Below the pieces are notes generated by a model. It saw nothing but the letters and a program-made list of their open reading frames with translations. It was not told the origin of the DNA and did not search any database. The position numbers were made by a program, and so were the translations under genes. A stretch of 64,000 bases of DNA. It comes from CAVVMA01 sp963830715 (lineage in GTDB: Bacteria; Desulfobacterota; Binatia; Binatales; Binataceae). Below, piece by piece: positions 17,381 to 25,191 of this stretch. The DNA lies in the NCBI GenBank assembly GCA_963830715.1, contig CAWHNS010000020.1, forward strand, positions 248,001 to 312,000, read 5' to 3'. The first letter of the stretch is position 1, and each line of letters opens with the position of its first letter.

Positions 17381-18145
17381 TCACGGCTTCCGGCAGACCA
17401 AGGCAAACAATCGATGGAGCACGCTTAGCGGGTCGCCGGGAAATTGCTCGCGCAGAAGCTGCTCGAGCTCACGGTCGAATTCCGCGACCCGCTCCGGGCT
17501 TAGGCTCGCGCCCACCCCGGCGCTGGCGCGAATCCGGCCCCGCCAGTCCTCGTGCGTATAGGGAACCGCCACGTCGAGTGAGAATGTCTCGATATCGCGA
17601 AAGCCGGCCACCGCGACATCGCGGAGCCATCGCGGGTGAAGTCCCGTCCCGCCGGCGAACTTCCATTGAGGGTTGTGACGCTCGATCAGGCGCTCGGTTG
17701 TCTCCGCCACGTTGCCGGGAAGCGGAATCCAGTCGAAGTGAGCGATCACCAGCCGCCCGCCGGGCACCAGCACTCGGCGCGCCTCGGCGGCCGCGCGGTC
17801 GCGGTCGAACCAATGCCAACTCTGTCCGGCCGCGACCACCTCGAAGCTTCGCGCCGGAAATCCGGTTTCCTCGGCTCGCGCGACAACATAACCAGTAGCT
17901 ACTCCCGCTTTTCGATCCAGGTCTCTCGCCTGCTCGAGAAGCTCGGGCGAGAGATCGACCCCGGTCACCGCGCACCCGCGAGTCGCGAAACCGCGGCCAA
18001 GCGCTCCCGTTCCGGTGGCGAGGTCCAGCACGCGATCGCCGGCGCGTCCGATTCCGAAACGCGCGAGCCGCTCGAACAGCACATCTGGGAATCCGGCCCG
18101 ATGTCGGCCATAGTCCTCGGCGGTCCTGCTGAAATCTACTTTCAT
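17381..18145 (-). CDS. Class I SAM-dependent methyltransferase
   Basis: 254 residues. The SAM-binding motif I is VLDLATGTGALGRGFATRG near residue 40, followed by VTGVDLSPELLEQAR, the motif AEETGFPARSFEVVAAGQSW and the post-II segment VLVPGGRLVIAHFDW. The start MKVDFSRTAEDYGRHRAGFP is typical of the Methyltransf_11 group that acts on small molecules. The substrate cannot be told from sequence. It is convergent with the hydrolase to its left and about 110 bases downstream of recR on the same strand. Confidence 0.85.
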   Translation of the reverse strand: MKVDFSRTAEDYGRHRAGFPDVLFERLARFGIGRAGDRVLDLATGTGALGRGFATRGCAVTGVDLSPELLEQARDLDRKAGVATGYVVARAEETGFPARSFEVVAAGQSWHWFDRDRAAAEARRVLVPGGRLVIAHFDWIPLPGNVAETTERLIERHNPQWKFAGGTGLHPRWLRDVAVAGFRDIETFSLDVAVPYTHEDWRGRIRASAGVGASLSPERVAEFDRELEQLLREQFPGDPLSVLHRLFALVCRKP

Positions 18146-18252
18146 CAGCGAGTTAAGTTCTTGGGGTCACTCATCGTGGACTTACGCCACGTCGAACGGT
18201 CGCCGGTCACCAGGTTCAGGGCGCCGCGCGGCTCGACTTGCCCCCGGCCCGA

Positions 18253-18903
18253 TCACAGGTCGCGGCGGTTGCTTAGCGCGCTGTGCAGCGTCGCCGAGTC
18301 GCTGTATTCGAGGTCGCCGCCGGCGGGCAAGCCGCGCGCCAGGCGCGAGACCTTCACGCCGGTCGGCTTCAGCAACCGCGCCAGATACAGCGCCGTGGCC
18401 TCGCCCTCTACCGTCGCATTGGTCGCGATGATCACCTCGCTGACCTTGCCCGAGCCGTTGAGCCGCGCGATCAGCTCCTTGACTTTCAGGTCATCGGGAC
18501 CGATCCCGTCGAGCGGGGCGAGCGCGCCGTGCAACACATGATAGACGCCGCCGAAGGCGCGCGACCGCTCGATCGCCATCAGGTCCGCCGGCCCCTCCAC
18601 CACGCAGACCACGTCGTGCTCGCGCGCCGAGTCCTCGCAGATCTTGCATCGAGGAGCGTCCGAGAGCCCGAGACAGTCGGTGCAAAGCCCGACCCGTTCC
18701 TTCATCTCGAGCAGCGCTTCGGCAAGCGCGATTACTTCTTCGCGCGGGCGGTTGAGCAGGTTGAAGGCGAGACGCGAGGCGGTCTTCTCGCCGATTCCCG
18801 GCAGCCGCGAAAGCTCGCGCACCAGCCGCGTCATCGCGAGAGGCAGCCCATCCTGACGCTTGAGATTCTCCGCCATTGGCTCGGGCGTTCCTTCAGCCTT
18901 CAC
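18253..18903 (-). CDS. recR: Recombination protein RecR
   Basis: 216 residues, close to the usual length of about 200. Order of domains: helix-hairpin-helix (LSRLPGIGEKTASRLAFNLL), a four-Cys zinc finger (CTDCLGLSDAPRCKIC), the Toprim domain (VVCVVEGPADLMAIERS) and a C-terminal Walker-B-like part (ATNATVEGEATALYL, RLARGLPAGGDLEYSD). RecR works with RecF and RecO to load RecA at gaps. The start at 18903 overlaps the end of ybaB by 11 bases; a second ATG at 18876 (MAENLKRQ) is also possible. The order dnaX-ybaB-recR is a conserved bacterial operon. Confidence 0.97.
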   Translation of the reverse strand: MKAEGTPEPMAENLKRQDGLPLAMTRLVRELSRLPGIGEKTASRLAFNLLNRPREEVIALAEALLEMKERVGLCTDCLGLSDAPRCKICEDSAREHDVVCVVEGPADLMAIERSRAFGGVYHVLHGALAPLDGIGPDDLKVKELIARLNGSGKVSEVIIATNATVEGEATALYLARLLKPTGVKVSRLARGLPAGGDLEYSDSATLHSALSNRRDL

Positions 18904-19225
18904 CCGTGCCGGGCAGCTTTAATCCCGCCAGCGGTCCGGCGATTTTGCCCATCTCGCCGGTCACGAGATCCTGCGCCCGGCGCAGCCCGTCGTTCACTGC
19001 AACCACGATCAAGTCCTGGAGCATCGGCTTGTCGTTCGATGCCAGCAGCGCGGGATCGATTTCGACTTTCCGCAGCCGCATCGAGCCGTCCACCACGACC
19101 TTCACCATCCCGCCGCCGGCCTGCGCTTCGACGGTCTTGGCCGCGGCGTCTTCCTGCATCTGCTTGAGCCGGGATTGGAGGGCTTGCGCCTGTTGCATCA
19201 GGGAGGCGAGATCGAAGTCTGGCAC
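18893..19225 (-). CDS. ybaB: YbaB/EbfC family nucleoid-associated protein
   Basis: 110 residues, the family's normal size. It starts MPDFDLASLMQQAQALQSRL and contains QAGGGMVKVVVDGSMRLRKV followed by the conserved helix LQDLIVVAVNDGLRRAQ. YbaB/EbfC forms dimers that bind DNA and is typically co-expressed with dnaX and recR, exactly as here: 24 bases after the dnaX stop and overlapping recR. Confidence 0.96.
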   Translation of the reverse strand: MPDFDLASLMQQAQALQSRLKQMQEDAAAKTVEAQAGGGMVKVVVDGSMRLRKVEIDPALLASNDKPMLQDLIVVAVNDGLRRAQDLVTGEMGKIAGPLAGLKLPGTGEG

Positions 19226-19249
19226 GTGACTGACTCCTTTACGCGATGC

Positions 19250-21061
19250 TCAACTTCTCTTGGGCTCGCCGGGCGCGCCATGAGTCGTGGCGGGTTGATT
19301 TTCACGGACCTCGACCAGGCGTGCGCCCAGTTCGTCGAAGATCTGGCGGACGAGCGGATCGGCGTAGAGCGCCTGGCGCGCTTCGTTGCGCGATGCGGGT
19401 GTGGCGGCGGAGGCTGCGCCGCCCGCGGCGGGCGGCGCAGCCTCCGGTGACGGGAACATCGGGGGCGGCGCGGTCCGCGCCGAGGCGCGGGTCGCGCCGC
19501 CGCCGTTCGTGGCCAGCTCGGCGCGAATCGGCCGCCCGTACATCGCGGAGGCAAGCTCGGCGAGCACGCCGAGATTGTCGCCGAGATAGCGCACGTAAAT
19601 GTCGTTGCGCGCCAGCACCCTCAGAACGTCGCCGTCGATCGAGAGCGCCGCGCCCTGCTCCATGAATCCGGCCAACGCCGCCCGACGCGATCGTATGTAT
19701 TCGCGCAGCTCCGGAAGATCGCCTGCCGTGTCGCTGGCTAGTTTGTCGCTGTCGGTAATTGCGATGCCGGCGGCAGCGGCCGCTCGTGGCGCATCGGCGC
19801 CGGCCGCCTTTGACGGCACTCCGGCTTTGACCTCGCCCTCGACCTTGAGCCGCCGCGCGCCCGGCGCTGTTCCGCCGGACGGCGATCCTCCCGAGATTTT
19901 CGATGCCGCCTCGGCCGCGCCGATCGCGCGCATCAGATCGTCCGCGTCGATTACCGGCGCCAGGGTGGCCATCCTGACAATCGCCATCTCGATTATCAGA
20001 TCGGGATAGGGCGAGCGCAGTATCTCTTCCTGCGACTCCGCCATCAGCCGGAACAACCGCATCAGGTCGCGGCCGCTGGCGACCTCGGCCAGCCGCTTGA
20101 TTTCGCCCGCTTCGTAGTCGGGAAGATCGCTGAGCGGCGTGTCGCCTGAAGCGGGCAGCCGGGCCACCGCGAGGTTGCGCAGCGCCTCCAGGATATCGCG
20201 CCCGAGCGATTCCAGGTTCGCCCCGCGTGAGTGCAATTCGCGGACTTTGGCGAGCGCCGCGGCCGCATCTTTATTCAGGATCGCGGCGATCGTTTCATAA
20301 ATCGTGCTGCGGCTGGCGACTCCCAGCGTGGCCGCCACTTCCGCTTCGCTGACGCGCCCGCCCGATACCGCGATCGCGGTCTCAAGCATCCGCTCCGCAT
20401 CGCGCATGCTGCCGCCGGCTTCCCGCGCGAGCAGCCTGAGCGCACCCTCCTCCGCATCGATCTTCTCGCGCCCAGCCAGATCCTTGAGGCGCGCCACAAT
20501 CGTGTTGAACGGGATGCGGCGGAAGTCATAGCGCTGGAGCCGGGACAGGATCGTCTCGGGCATCTTGTTCGGCTCGGTGGTCGCCAGGATGAACTTGACG
20601 TGGGCGGGCGGCTCTTCGAGCGTCTTCAGCAGCGCGTTGAAGGCCTGGTCGGTGAGTTGATGGGCCTCGTCGATGATGTAAATTTTGAAACGGTCGCGCG
20701 CCGGCCGATAGCTCAGGTTCTCGATAATCGCGCGAGCGTCGTCGATCTTGCGATAGGTGGCGCCGTCGATTTCGACCACGTCGAGGGCGCGTCCGGCGCG
20801 AATTTCCGTGCAGGCGGCGCATTCGCCGCAGGGCTCGGGCGTGGGCCCGCGCTCGCAGTTGAGGCATCGCGCGAGGATTCGCGCCGCGGTCGTCTTGCCC
20901 ACGCCGCGGATACCGGCGAACAGGAACGCGTGCGCGATGCGCCCGGTCTTCAGCGCCTGGACCAGGGTGCGGGTTACGTGCTCCTGGCCCACCAGTTCAT
21001 CGAACCGCTCGGGGCGCCATTTGCGCGCCAGGACCAGATGAGACGTTGCGTCGGAAGCCAT
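19250..21061 (-). CDS. dnaX: DNA polymerase III subunits gamma/tau
   Basis: About 603 residues from the ATG at 21059-21061 (MASDATSHLVLARKWRPERF). The AAA+ domain has Walker A GIRGVGKTTAARIL near residue 47, a zinc module CLNCERGPTPEPCGECAAC, and IYIIDEAHQLTDQAFNALLK with the sensor segment FILATTEPNKMPETILSR. The C-terminal 200 residues, Ala/Pro rich and ending FDELGARLVEVRENQ, correspond to tau-type clamp-loader contacts. It loads the beta clamp onto primed DNA. The frame stays open upstream through the SRP RNA gene, but that extension is noncoding. It heads the ybaB-recR operon. Confidence 0.96.
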   Translation of the reverse strand: MASDATSHLVLARKWRPERFDELVGQEHVTRTLVQALKTGRIAHAFLFAGIRGVGKTTAARILARCLNCERGPTPEPCGECAACTEIRAGRALDVVEIDGATYRKIDDARAIIENLSYRPARDRFKIYIIDEAHQLTDQAFNALLKTLEEPPAHVKFILATTEPNKMPETILSRLQRYDFRRIPFNTIVARLKDLAGREKIDAEEGALRLLAREAGGSMRDAERMLETAIAVSGGRVSEAEVAATLGVASRSTIYETIAAILNKDAAAALAKVRELHSRGANLESLGRDILEALRNLAVARLPASGDTPLSDLPDYEAGEIKRLAEVASGRDLMRLFRLMAESQEEILRSPYPDLIIEMAIVRMATLAPVIDADDLMRAIGAAEAASKISGGSPSGGTAPGARRLKVEGEVKAGVPSKAAGADAPRAAAAAGIAITDSDKLASDTAGDLPELREYIRSRRAALAGFMEQGAALSIDGDVLRVLARNDIYVRYLGDNLGVLAELASAMYGRPIRAELATNGGGATRASARTAPPPMFPSPEAAPPAAGGAASAATPASRNEARQALYADPLVRQIFDELGARLVEVRENQPATTHGAPGEPKRS

Positions 21062-21100
21062 CGGGCAATGATTTACACGAGAAGCAGTTGCCGGTCGAAT

Positions 21101-21202
21101 GATAGCCAGGCACCCCTGCGGCACAGGGAGTCGATCGGTACCGTTGCTTCCTTCCGGACCTGGCGGGGTTCGCGACCTTCCCTTGCGCAGGACCCGGCTA
21201 TC
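21101..21202 (-). ncRNA. ffs: 4.5S-type signal recognition particle RNA
   Basis: On the minus strand the region contains the SRP domain IV signature CAGGTCCGGAAGGAAGCA (about 21146-21163), flanked by complementary arms. The ends pair as GATAGCC with GGCTATC (21196-21202 with 21101-21107), giving a hairpin RNA of about 102 nucleotides, the usual size of a small bacterial SRP RNA. It lies 40 bases upstream of dnaX, its common location. It binds Ffh and targets membrane proteins. Confidence 0.95.
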
Positions 21203-21334
21203 AGCGGCCGGCAGTTCCTCCGTCGATACTCTCGAAGCTGGTGTATTAGAGTAGCACATCGCGCATGATGCAACCCGTTCCGCGTTCGCCCTTGCGGTAG
21301 CGCGCCGAGGCTGCGGTTGATATCAAAATAATTG

Positions 21335-22208
21335 ATGGCTGCTGAGCCTGATAACGTCACGATCGCTCTGGTCCAGATGAGCTGTGCGGAAGATCCGCGG
21401 CTCAACCTGGACAAGGCGCTTGCGCGAATCGAGGATGCGGCTCGCGGCGGCGCGCAGATCGTCTGCCTGCAGGAGCTTTTCCGATCGCGTTATCCGTGCC
21501 AGTCGGAAGACATTCGGTTCTTCGATCTGGCAGAGCCGATTCCGGGCCCGACAACCGATGCACTCGGAGGCGCCGCGGCCGCGCGCAAGGTGGCGATCGT
21601 CGCCTCGATCTTCGAGCGGCGCGCGGCGGGCATCTATCACAACACCGCGGTGATAATCGATGCGGACGGCAGGATCGCCGGGCGCTACCGCAAGATGCAC
21701 ATCCCGGACGACCCGCGCTACTACGAAAAGTTTTATTTCACGCCCGGCGACCTGGACTTCGCGGCGCATCCGACAGCCTATGCGAAAGTCGGCGCGCTGG
21801 TGTGCTGGGATCAATGGTTTCCCGAGGCCGCGCGCCTGATCGCGCTCGGCGGCGCGCAGGTCCTGTTCTATCCGACCGCAATCGGATGGCATCGCGACGA
21901 GACCCTCCGAGGTCCGCAAACGCCAGCGCGAGGCGTGGGAAACCGTGCAGCGCGGCCATGCGATCGCGAACGGCATCTTCGTCGCGGCGGTGAACCGCGT
22001 CGGAATCGAAGACGGGCTGGAGTTCTGGGGGAGCTCGTTCGTAGCCGATCCGTTCGGCGAGGTGATCGCTCGCGCGGGCGATGCCGATCAGACTCTGATC
22101 GTCGAATGCGACCTGAAGAAGATCGAGGAGACGCGGCGCAACTGGCCCTTCCTGCGCGACCGGCGAATCGACGCATACGGCGACCTGACGCGCCGCTTCC
22201 GGGTTTGA
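21335..22208 (+). pseudogene. aguB: N-carbamoylputrescine amidase-like nitrilase, frameshifted near 21905
   Basis: Carbon-nitrogen hydrolase of about 291 residues once the frame is restored. The Glu-Lys-Cys triad is visible: CLQELFRSRYP, GRYRKMHIPDD and ALVCWDQWFPEAARL. WDQWFPEA and the ALGGAQVLFYPTAIGWH segment are typical of AguB. After HRDE at about 21902 the frame is lost; the correct continuation RQREAW..QRGHAIANGIFVA runs to 22208. One extra base or two missing C in ACCCTCC would explain it. AguB converts N-carbamoylputrescine to putrescine; the agmatine deiminase that makes its substrate follows directly and is also broken. Start ATG 21335, with TTG at 21332. Confidence 0.82.
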
Positions 22209-22220
22209 CAAACCGGAAGT

Positions 22221-22346
22221 AACCACAGATGAACACCGATGAATGTGATCTGAGCAGCCAGCTTCTCCCCGGCGAGGATTTTCCGCAAATACAAATTTTC
22301 TTATCCGTGTTCACCGTTGCTGCTGCATCTGTGTTCATCTGTGGTT
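22221..22346. repeat. Intergenic inverted-repeat element
   Basis: Two 16-base arms, AACCACAGATGAACAC (22221-22236) and its exact reverse complement (22331-22346), enclose about 94 bases with further partly complementary sequence (ACCGATGAA and TTATCCGTGTTCACCG). Related pieces occur in other intergenic gaps of this window (GCCACAGATGAACACC at 32322, and AACACCGATGAACGCCGATGAA near 45932). It behaves as a dispersed noncoding element of small palindromic type, sitting between aguB and aguA. Confidence 0.75.
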
Positions 22347-22367
22347 AATCTGTTGCGCGGCTATCGG

Positions 22368-23580
22368 ATGCCGGCGGAATGGGAGCCGCATCTTGCGACT
22401 TACCTGGTATGGCCGCACAATCGCGACACCTGGCCGGGCAAGTTCGAGGCGATAGCGCCGGTGTTCGCGCGGATGGCCGCTGCGATCGCGGAGTTCGAGC
22501 CGGTGCGAATCCTGGTCAATCGCAGGTGAGTCTGGATCGACGAGGTTCGCGAGATGGTGCTTCGCGCCGCGAGCGGATCGCCGATTCGCGAGAGTCGAAG
22601 TCTTCACGATTCCAACCAATGATTCCTGGATTCGCGATCACGGTCCGATTTTCGTCAATCGCCTCGCGCCGGACAGCGGCGGGCCCGAACAGATCGCGCT
22701 CGACTGGAAGTTCAATTCGTGGGGCGGGAAATACGGCAGATACGACCTCGACGATATCGTGCCGAGGCGGCTCGGCGAACGTTACGGCTTCGAGGTGATC
22801 GAGCCGGGAATCGTGCTCGAAGGCGGCTCGATCGACTCGAACGGCGCCGGCTCGATTCTCACCACCGAATCGTGCCTGCTCAATCCAAATCGCAACCCGG
22901 AACTCGGGCGCGCGCAAGTCGAGGACTACCTGAAGACCTACCTCGGCGCTGCCAACGTGCTGTGGCTCGGCGAGGGGATCGCGGGAGACGACACAGACGG
23001 TCACGTCGATGACCTGGCGCGATTCGTCGCGCCCGACACGATCGTGACGGTTACCGAGGACGATCCGGACGACGCGAACCATGCCGCCCTGAAGGACAAC
23101 CTCGAGCGGCTGCGCGCGATGCGCGATCAGGAGGGACGGCCCTTCAGGATCGAAACCCTGCCGATGCCGCCGCCGCTTTACTACGAAAACACGCGACTGC
23201 CGGCCTCGTACGCGAATTTCTACATCGCCAACGGCGGGGTCGTAATGCCAACGTTCGATTGCGCCGCCGATGCGTTCGCGGCTGCGACGCTTGCACGTCT
23301 GTTTCACGGCCGTCGCGTCGTCGGGATACCGTCAACCGACCTGGTATGGGGCCTCGGCGCGATTCACTGCCTGACGCAGCAGCATCCGCTGGCCGCGGAC
23401 CGGCTCAAGCACAACGGCGCGCGGGCAATAGCGGGATGGGGGAAGAGGGTCGATGCTGCCGAGGGCCTATCTGATCGTCTTCGCCTGGGTGCTGGGCGGC
23501 TCTGCGGTCGCGCAATTCTTTCTTGCGCGCAGCGTCGCGGCGGGCAGCAACTGGGGCTATGCGCCCGGTTGGCAGCGTGA
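22368..23580 (+). pseudogene. aguA: Agmatine deiminase, disrupted by a stop and a frameshift
   Basis: The parts of a peptidylarginine/agmatine deiminase are all present: RMPAEWEPHLATYLVWPHNR, then IPTNDSWIRDHGPIFVN, VLEGGSIDSNGAGSILTTES, DDTDGHVDDLARFV and the catalytic Cys in WGLGAIHCLTQQHP. The first frame runs into TGA at 22527-22529; sense continues in that frame to about 22588 and then shifts to the frame of VEVFTIPTNDSW. The coding frame also runs past the usual C terminus into the next gene. AguA hydrolyses agmatine to N-carbamoylputrescine and ammonia. Two separate lesions, together with the broken aguB, suggest decay of the pathway or a poorly sequenced patch. Confidence 0.82.
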
Positions 23581-23857
23581 AATCGCGTTTTTCAGTCTCG
23601 GAATGTCGATGCTGGTGGCTCGCGCGCTGAGAATTGGCGACTTGCAGTTCCAGCGCGCCATGGCGATTGTGCTCGTGACCCTCTCCGCGCTGGTTGCCGC
23701 CAATCACTTGTTCGCGGCAGAGGCGGAGGCGGGCATCACTTGGGTGCACGCTTTCGGTATCACGACCAACTGCGCGAGTGTCGCGTTCGGGATCATCGCG
23801 CTGGTTCTCAGACCACCCTGGGAAGTCCGCGGTCAATCTCCAGCCATGACGAAATGA
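23453..23857 (+). CDS. Small four-helix membrane protein, unknown
   Basis: 134 residues with four hydrophobic segments: AYLIVFAWVLGGSAVAQFFL, EIAFFSLGMSMLVARAL, AMAIVLVTLSALVAANHLF and CASVAFGIIALVL. The spacing and the WGYAPGWQREIAFF loop resemble small DUF-type inner membrane proteins, but I do not assign a family. It begins inside the extended 3' end of the aguA frame, which supports the view that aguA really ends earlier. Confidence 0.6.
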   Translation: MLPRAYLIVFAWVLGGSAVAQFFLARSVAAGSNWGYAPGWQREIAFFSLGMSMLVARALRIGDLQFQRAMAIVLVTLSALVAANHLFAAEAEAGITWVHAFGITTNCASVAFGIIALVLRPPWEVRGQSPAMTK

Positions 23858-23966
23858 TCCCTTCCTGCAGTATCGCATCGCCGCGAGCGGCTTCGACCAT
23901 GCGCCTCACGATGAAGAACCCGGCGCGCTCCGACGCGACTTTGTGCTCCGCGGAGAGCACTTTCGG

Positions 23967-25109
23967 TCACGCGTTGGGGCTCATCATCTCGGCGAAATTG
24001 CCTGAATAGAACCGCTCTTTGGCCGCCTCGCTGATTCCCGAGAGCGACGATTCGAACCGATTGAGTGGATCGCGAGTTCCCTCGGGGTGGGGATAGTCGG
24101 TTGAAAAGAGGAACAGTTCTTCGCCGCCCTGCTCGATCAGCCATCCGGTCGGCTCGTTCGGGAATGGCGTAAACTTCAACTGCCGACGAATGTAGTCCGA
24201 TGCCTTCATCGGCAGGCGCAGAGCAGGCTCGGTTTTCTGAAACGAGTCTTGGGCGAGATCGAGCCGCTTGAGCAGCGGGATTGCCCACATCGCGCCCTGC
24301 TCGATGCATCCGCCACGCAGACCTGGGAACTGCTCAAAGACCCCGTCAAGCACCATGCACGCCACGAAGATCTCGGGTGAGAAATGGAGGGACATATAGT
24401 CTTTCGATCGGATATTTTCGCCGCCGCCGAGGAAGTCAGTGGTCGGCGGTTTGCCGTTCTTGTGGAATGCGGGACGCAGTGAACGACCGCCGCCGCCCAC
24501 ATGCGTCATGAACGGTATGCCGGTTTCCTGCAGCAGGGCCCACAATGGATGAAAATCCGGGTGAGTTGGTGATTTATCCTTGGGGGGAGCCGAAGGCACC
24601 AGGATTGCGCCGCAGCCGAGTTTGATCGCCTCGCGCGCTTCAACCAATGCACGCGCCGCATCGATCAGGGGCACGAACCCGACCGCGATCATTCGTTTGT
24701 CAGCCGCACAGAAGTCCGCCATCGCGCGATTGTGCGCTCGCGTTCCGCCGTAGAGCAGGTCGAGATCCTCGCTGGCGAACTGCGTCGGAGCGAAGGTGCT
24801 GAACACGAGTTGTTTGGAAACTCCGAGCAGGTCCAACGCGCGGCTGCGCTCGGTGGGATCAAAAGCGCCCAACGCTGACCATCCCTTTGCGTTCATGAGA
24901 TTCACTTCCAAAGCTCGGGCAGCGTCGGGGTCAGTGCGCCTTGCCTCGGCGTCTTTTATCGATTGCTCGGCCAAGGCACCCGCACCGCCCAGGTACAGCG
25001 GCCTTAACCTTTCGCGGATATTTGGGTCGGCATACTTTGGCAGCCATCCATTCAGTTCCATCAGATGACTGTCGGCGTCATAGAAGGTACGCCCTTCAAG
25101 GTATGGCAT
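23967..25109 (-). CDS. Amidohydrolase 2 family protein
   Basis: 380 residues of the ACMSD-like metal-dependent hydrolase family. The N-terminal motif is YDADSHLMEL, where the first metal site is Asp/Ser-His rather than HxH. Later ligands are PFMTHVGGGG and the catalytic FSTDYPHPEGTRDP. The barrel carries LGCGAILVPSAP and FPGLRGGCIEQGA. Such enzymes decarboxylate or hydrolyse carboxylated aromatics and are abundant in soil degraders. The ATG at 25109 is preceded by AAGGAG. The gene stands alone, followed on the same strand by nothing until aguA's convergent membrane gene. Confidence 0.88.
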   Translation of the reverse strand: MPYLEGRTFYDADSHLMELNGWLPKYADPNIRERLRPLYLGGAGALAEQSIKDAEARRTDPDAARALEVNLMNAKGWSALGAFDPTERSRALDLLGVSKQLVFSTFAPTQFASEDLDLLYGGTRAHNRAMADFCAADKRMIAVGFVPLIDAARALVEAREAIKLGCGAILVPSAPPKDKSPTHPDFHPLWALLQETGIPFMTHVGGGGRSLRPAFHKNGKPPTTDFLGGGENIRSKDYMSLHFSPEIFVACMVLDGVFEQFPGLRGGCIEQGAMWAIPLLKRLDLAQDSFQKTEPALRLPMKASDYIRRQLKFTPFPNEPTGWLIEQGGEELFLFSTDYPHPEGTRDPLNRFESSLSGISEAAKERFYSGNFAEMMSPNA

Positions 25110-25191
25110 TTTGTTTGACTCCTTGGGATATCGGCTGCCGATGGGTTTGGCGCGAACGCTCGTCTCCCCGGTTCTTTCGACGGCTAGGATA

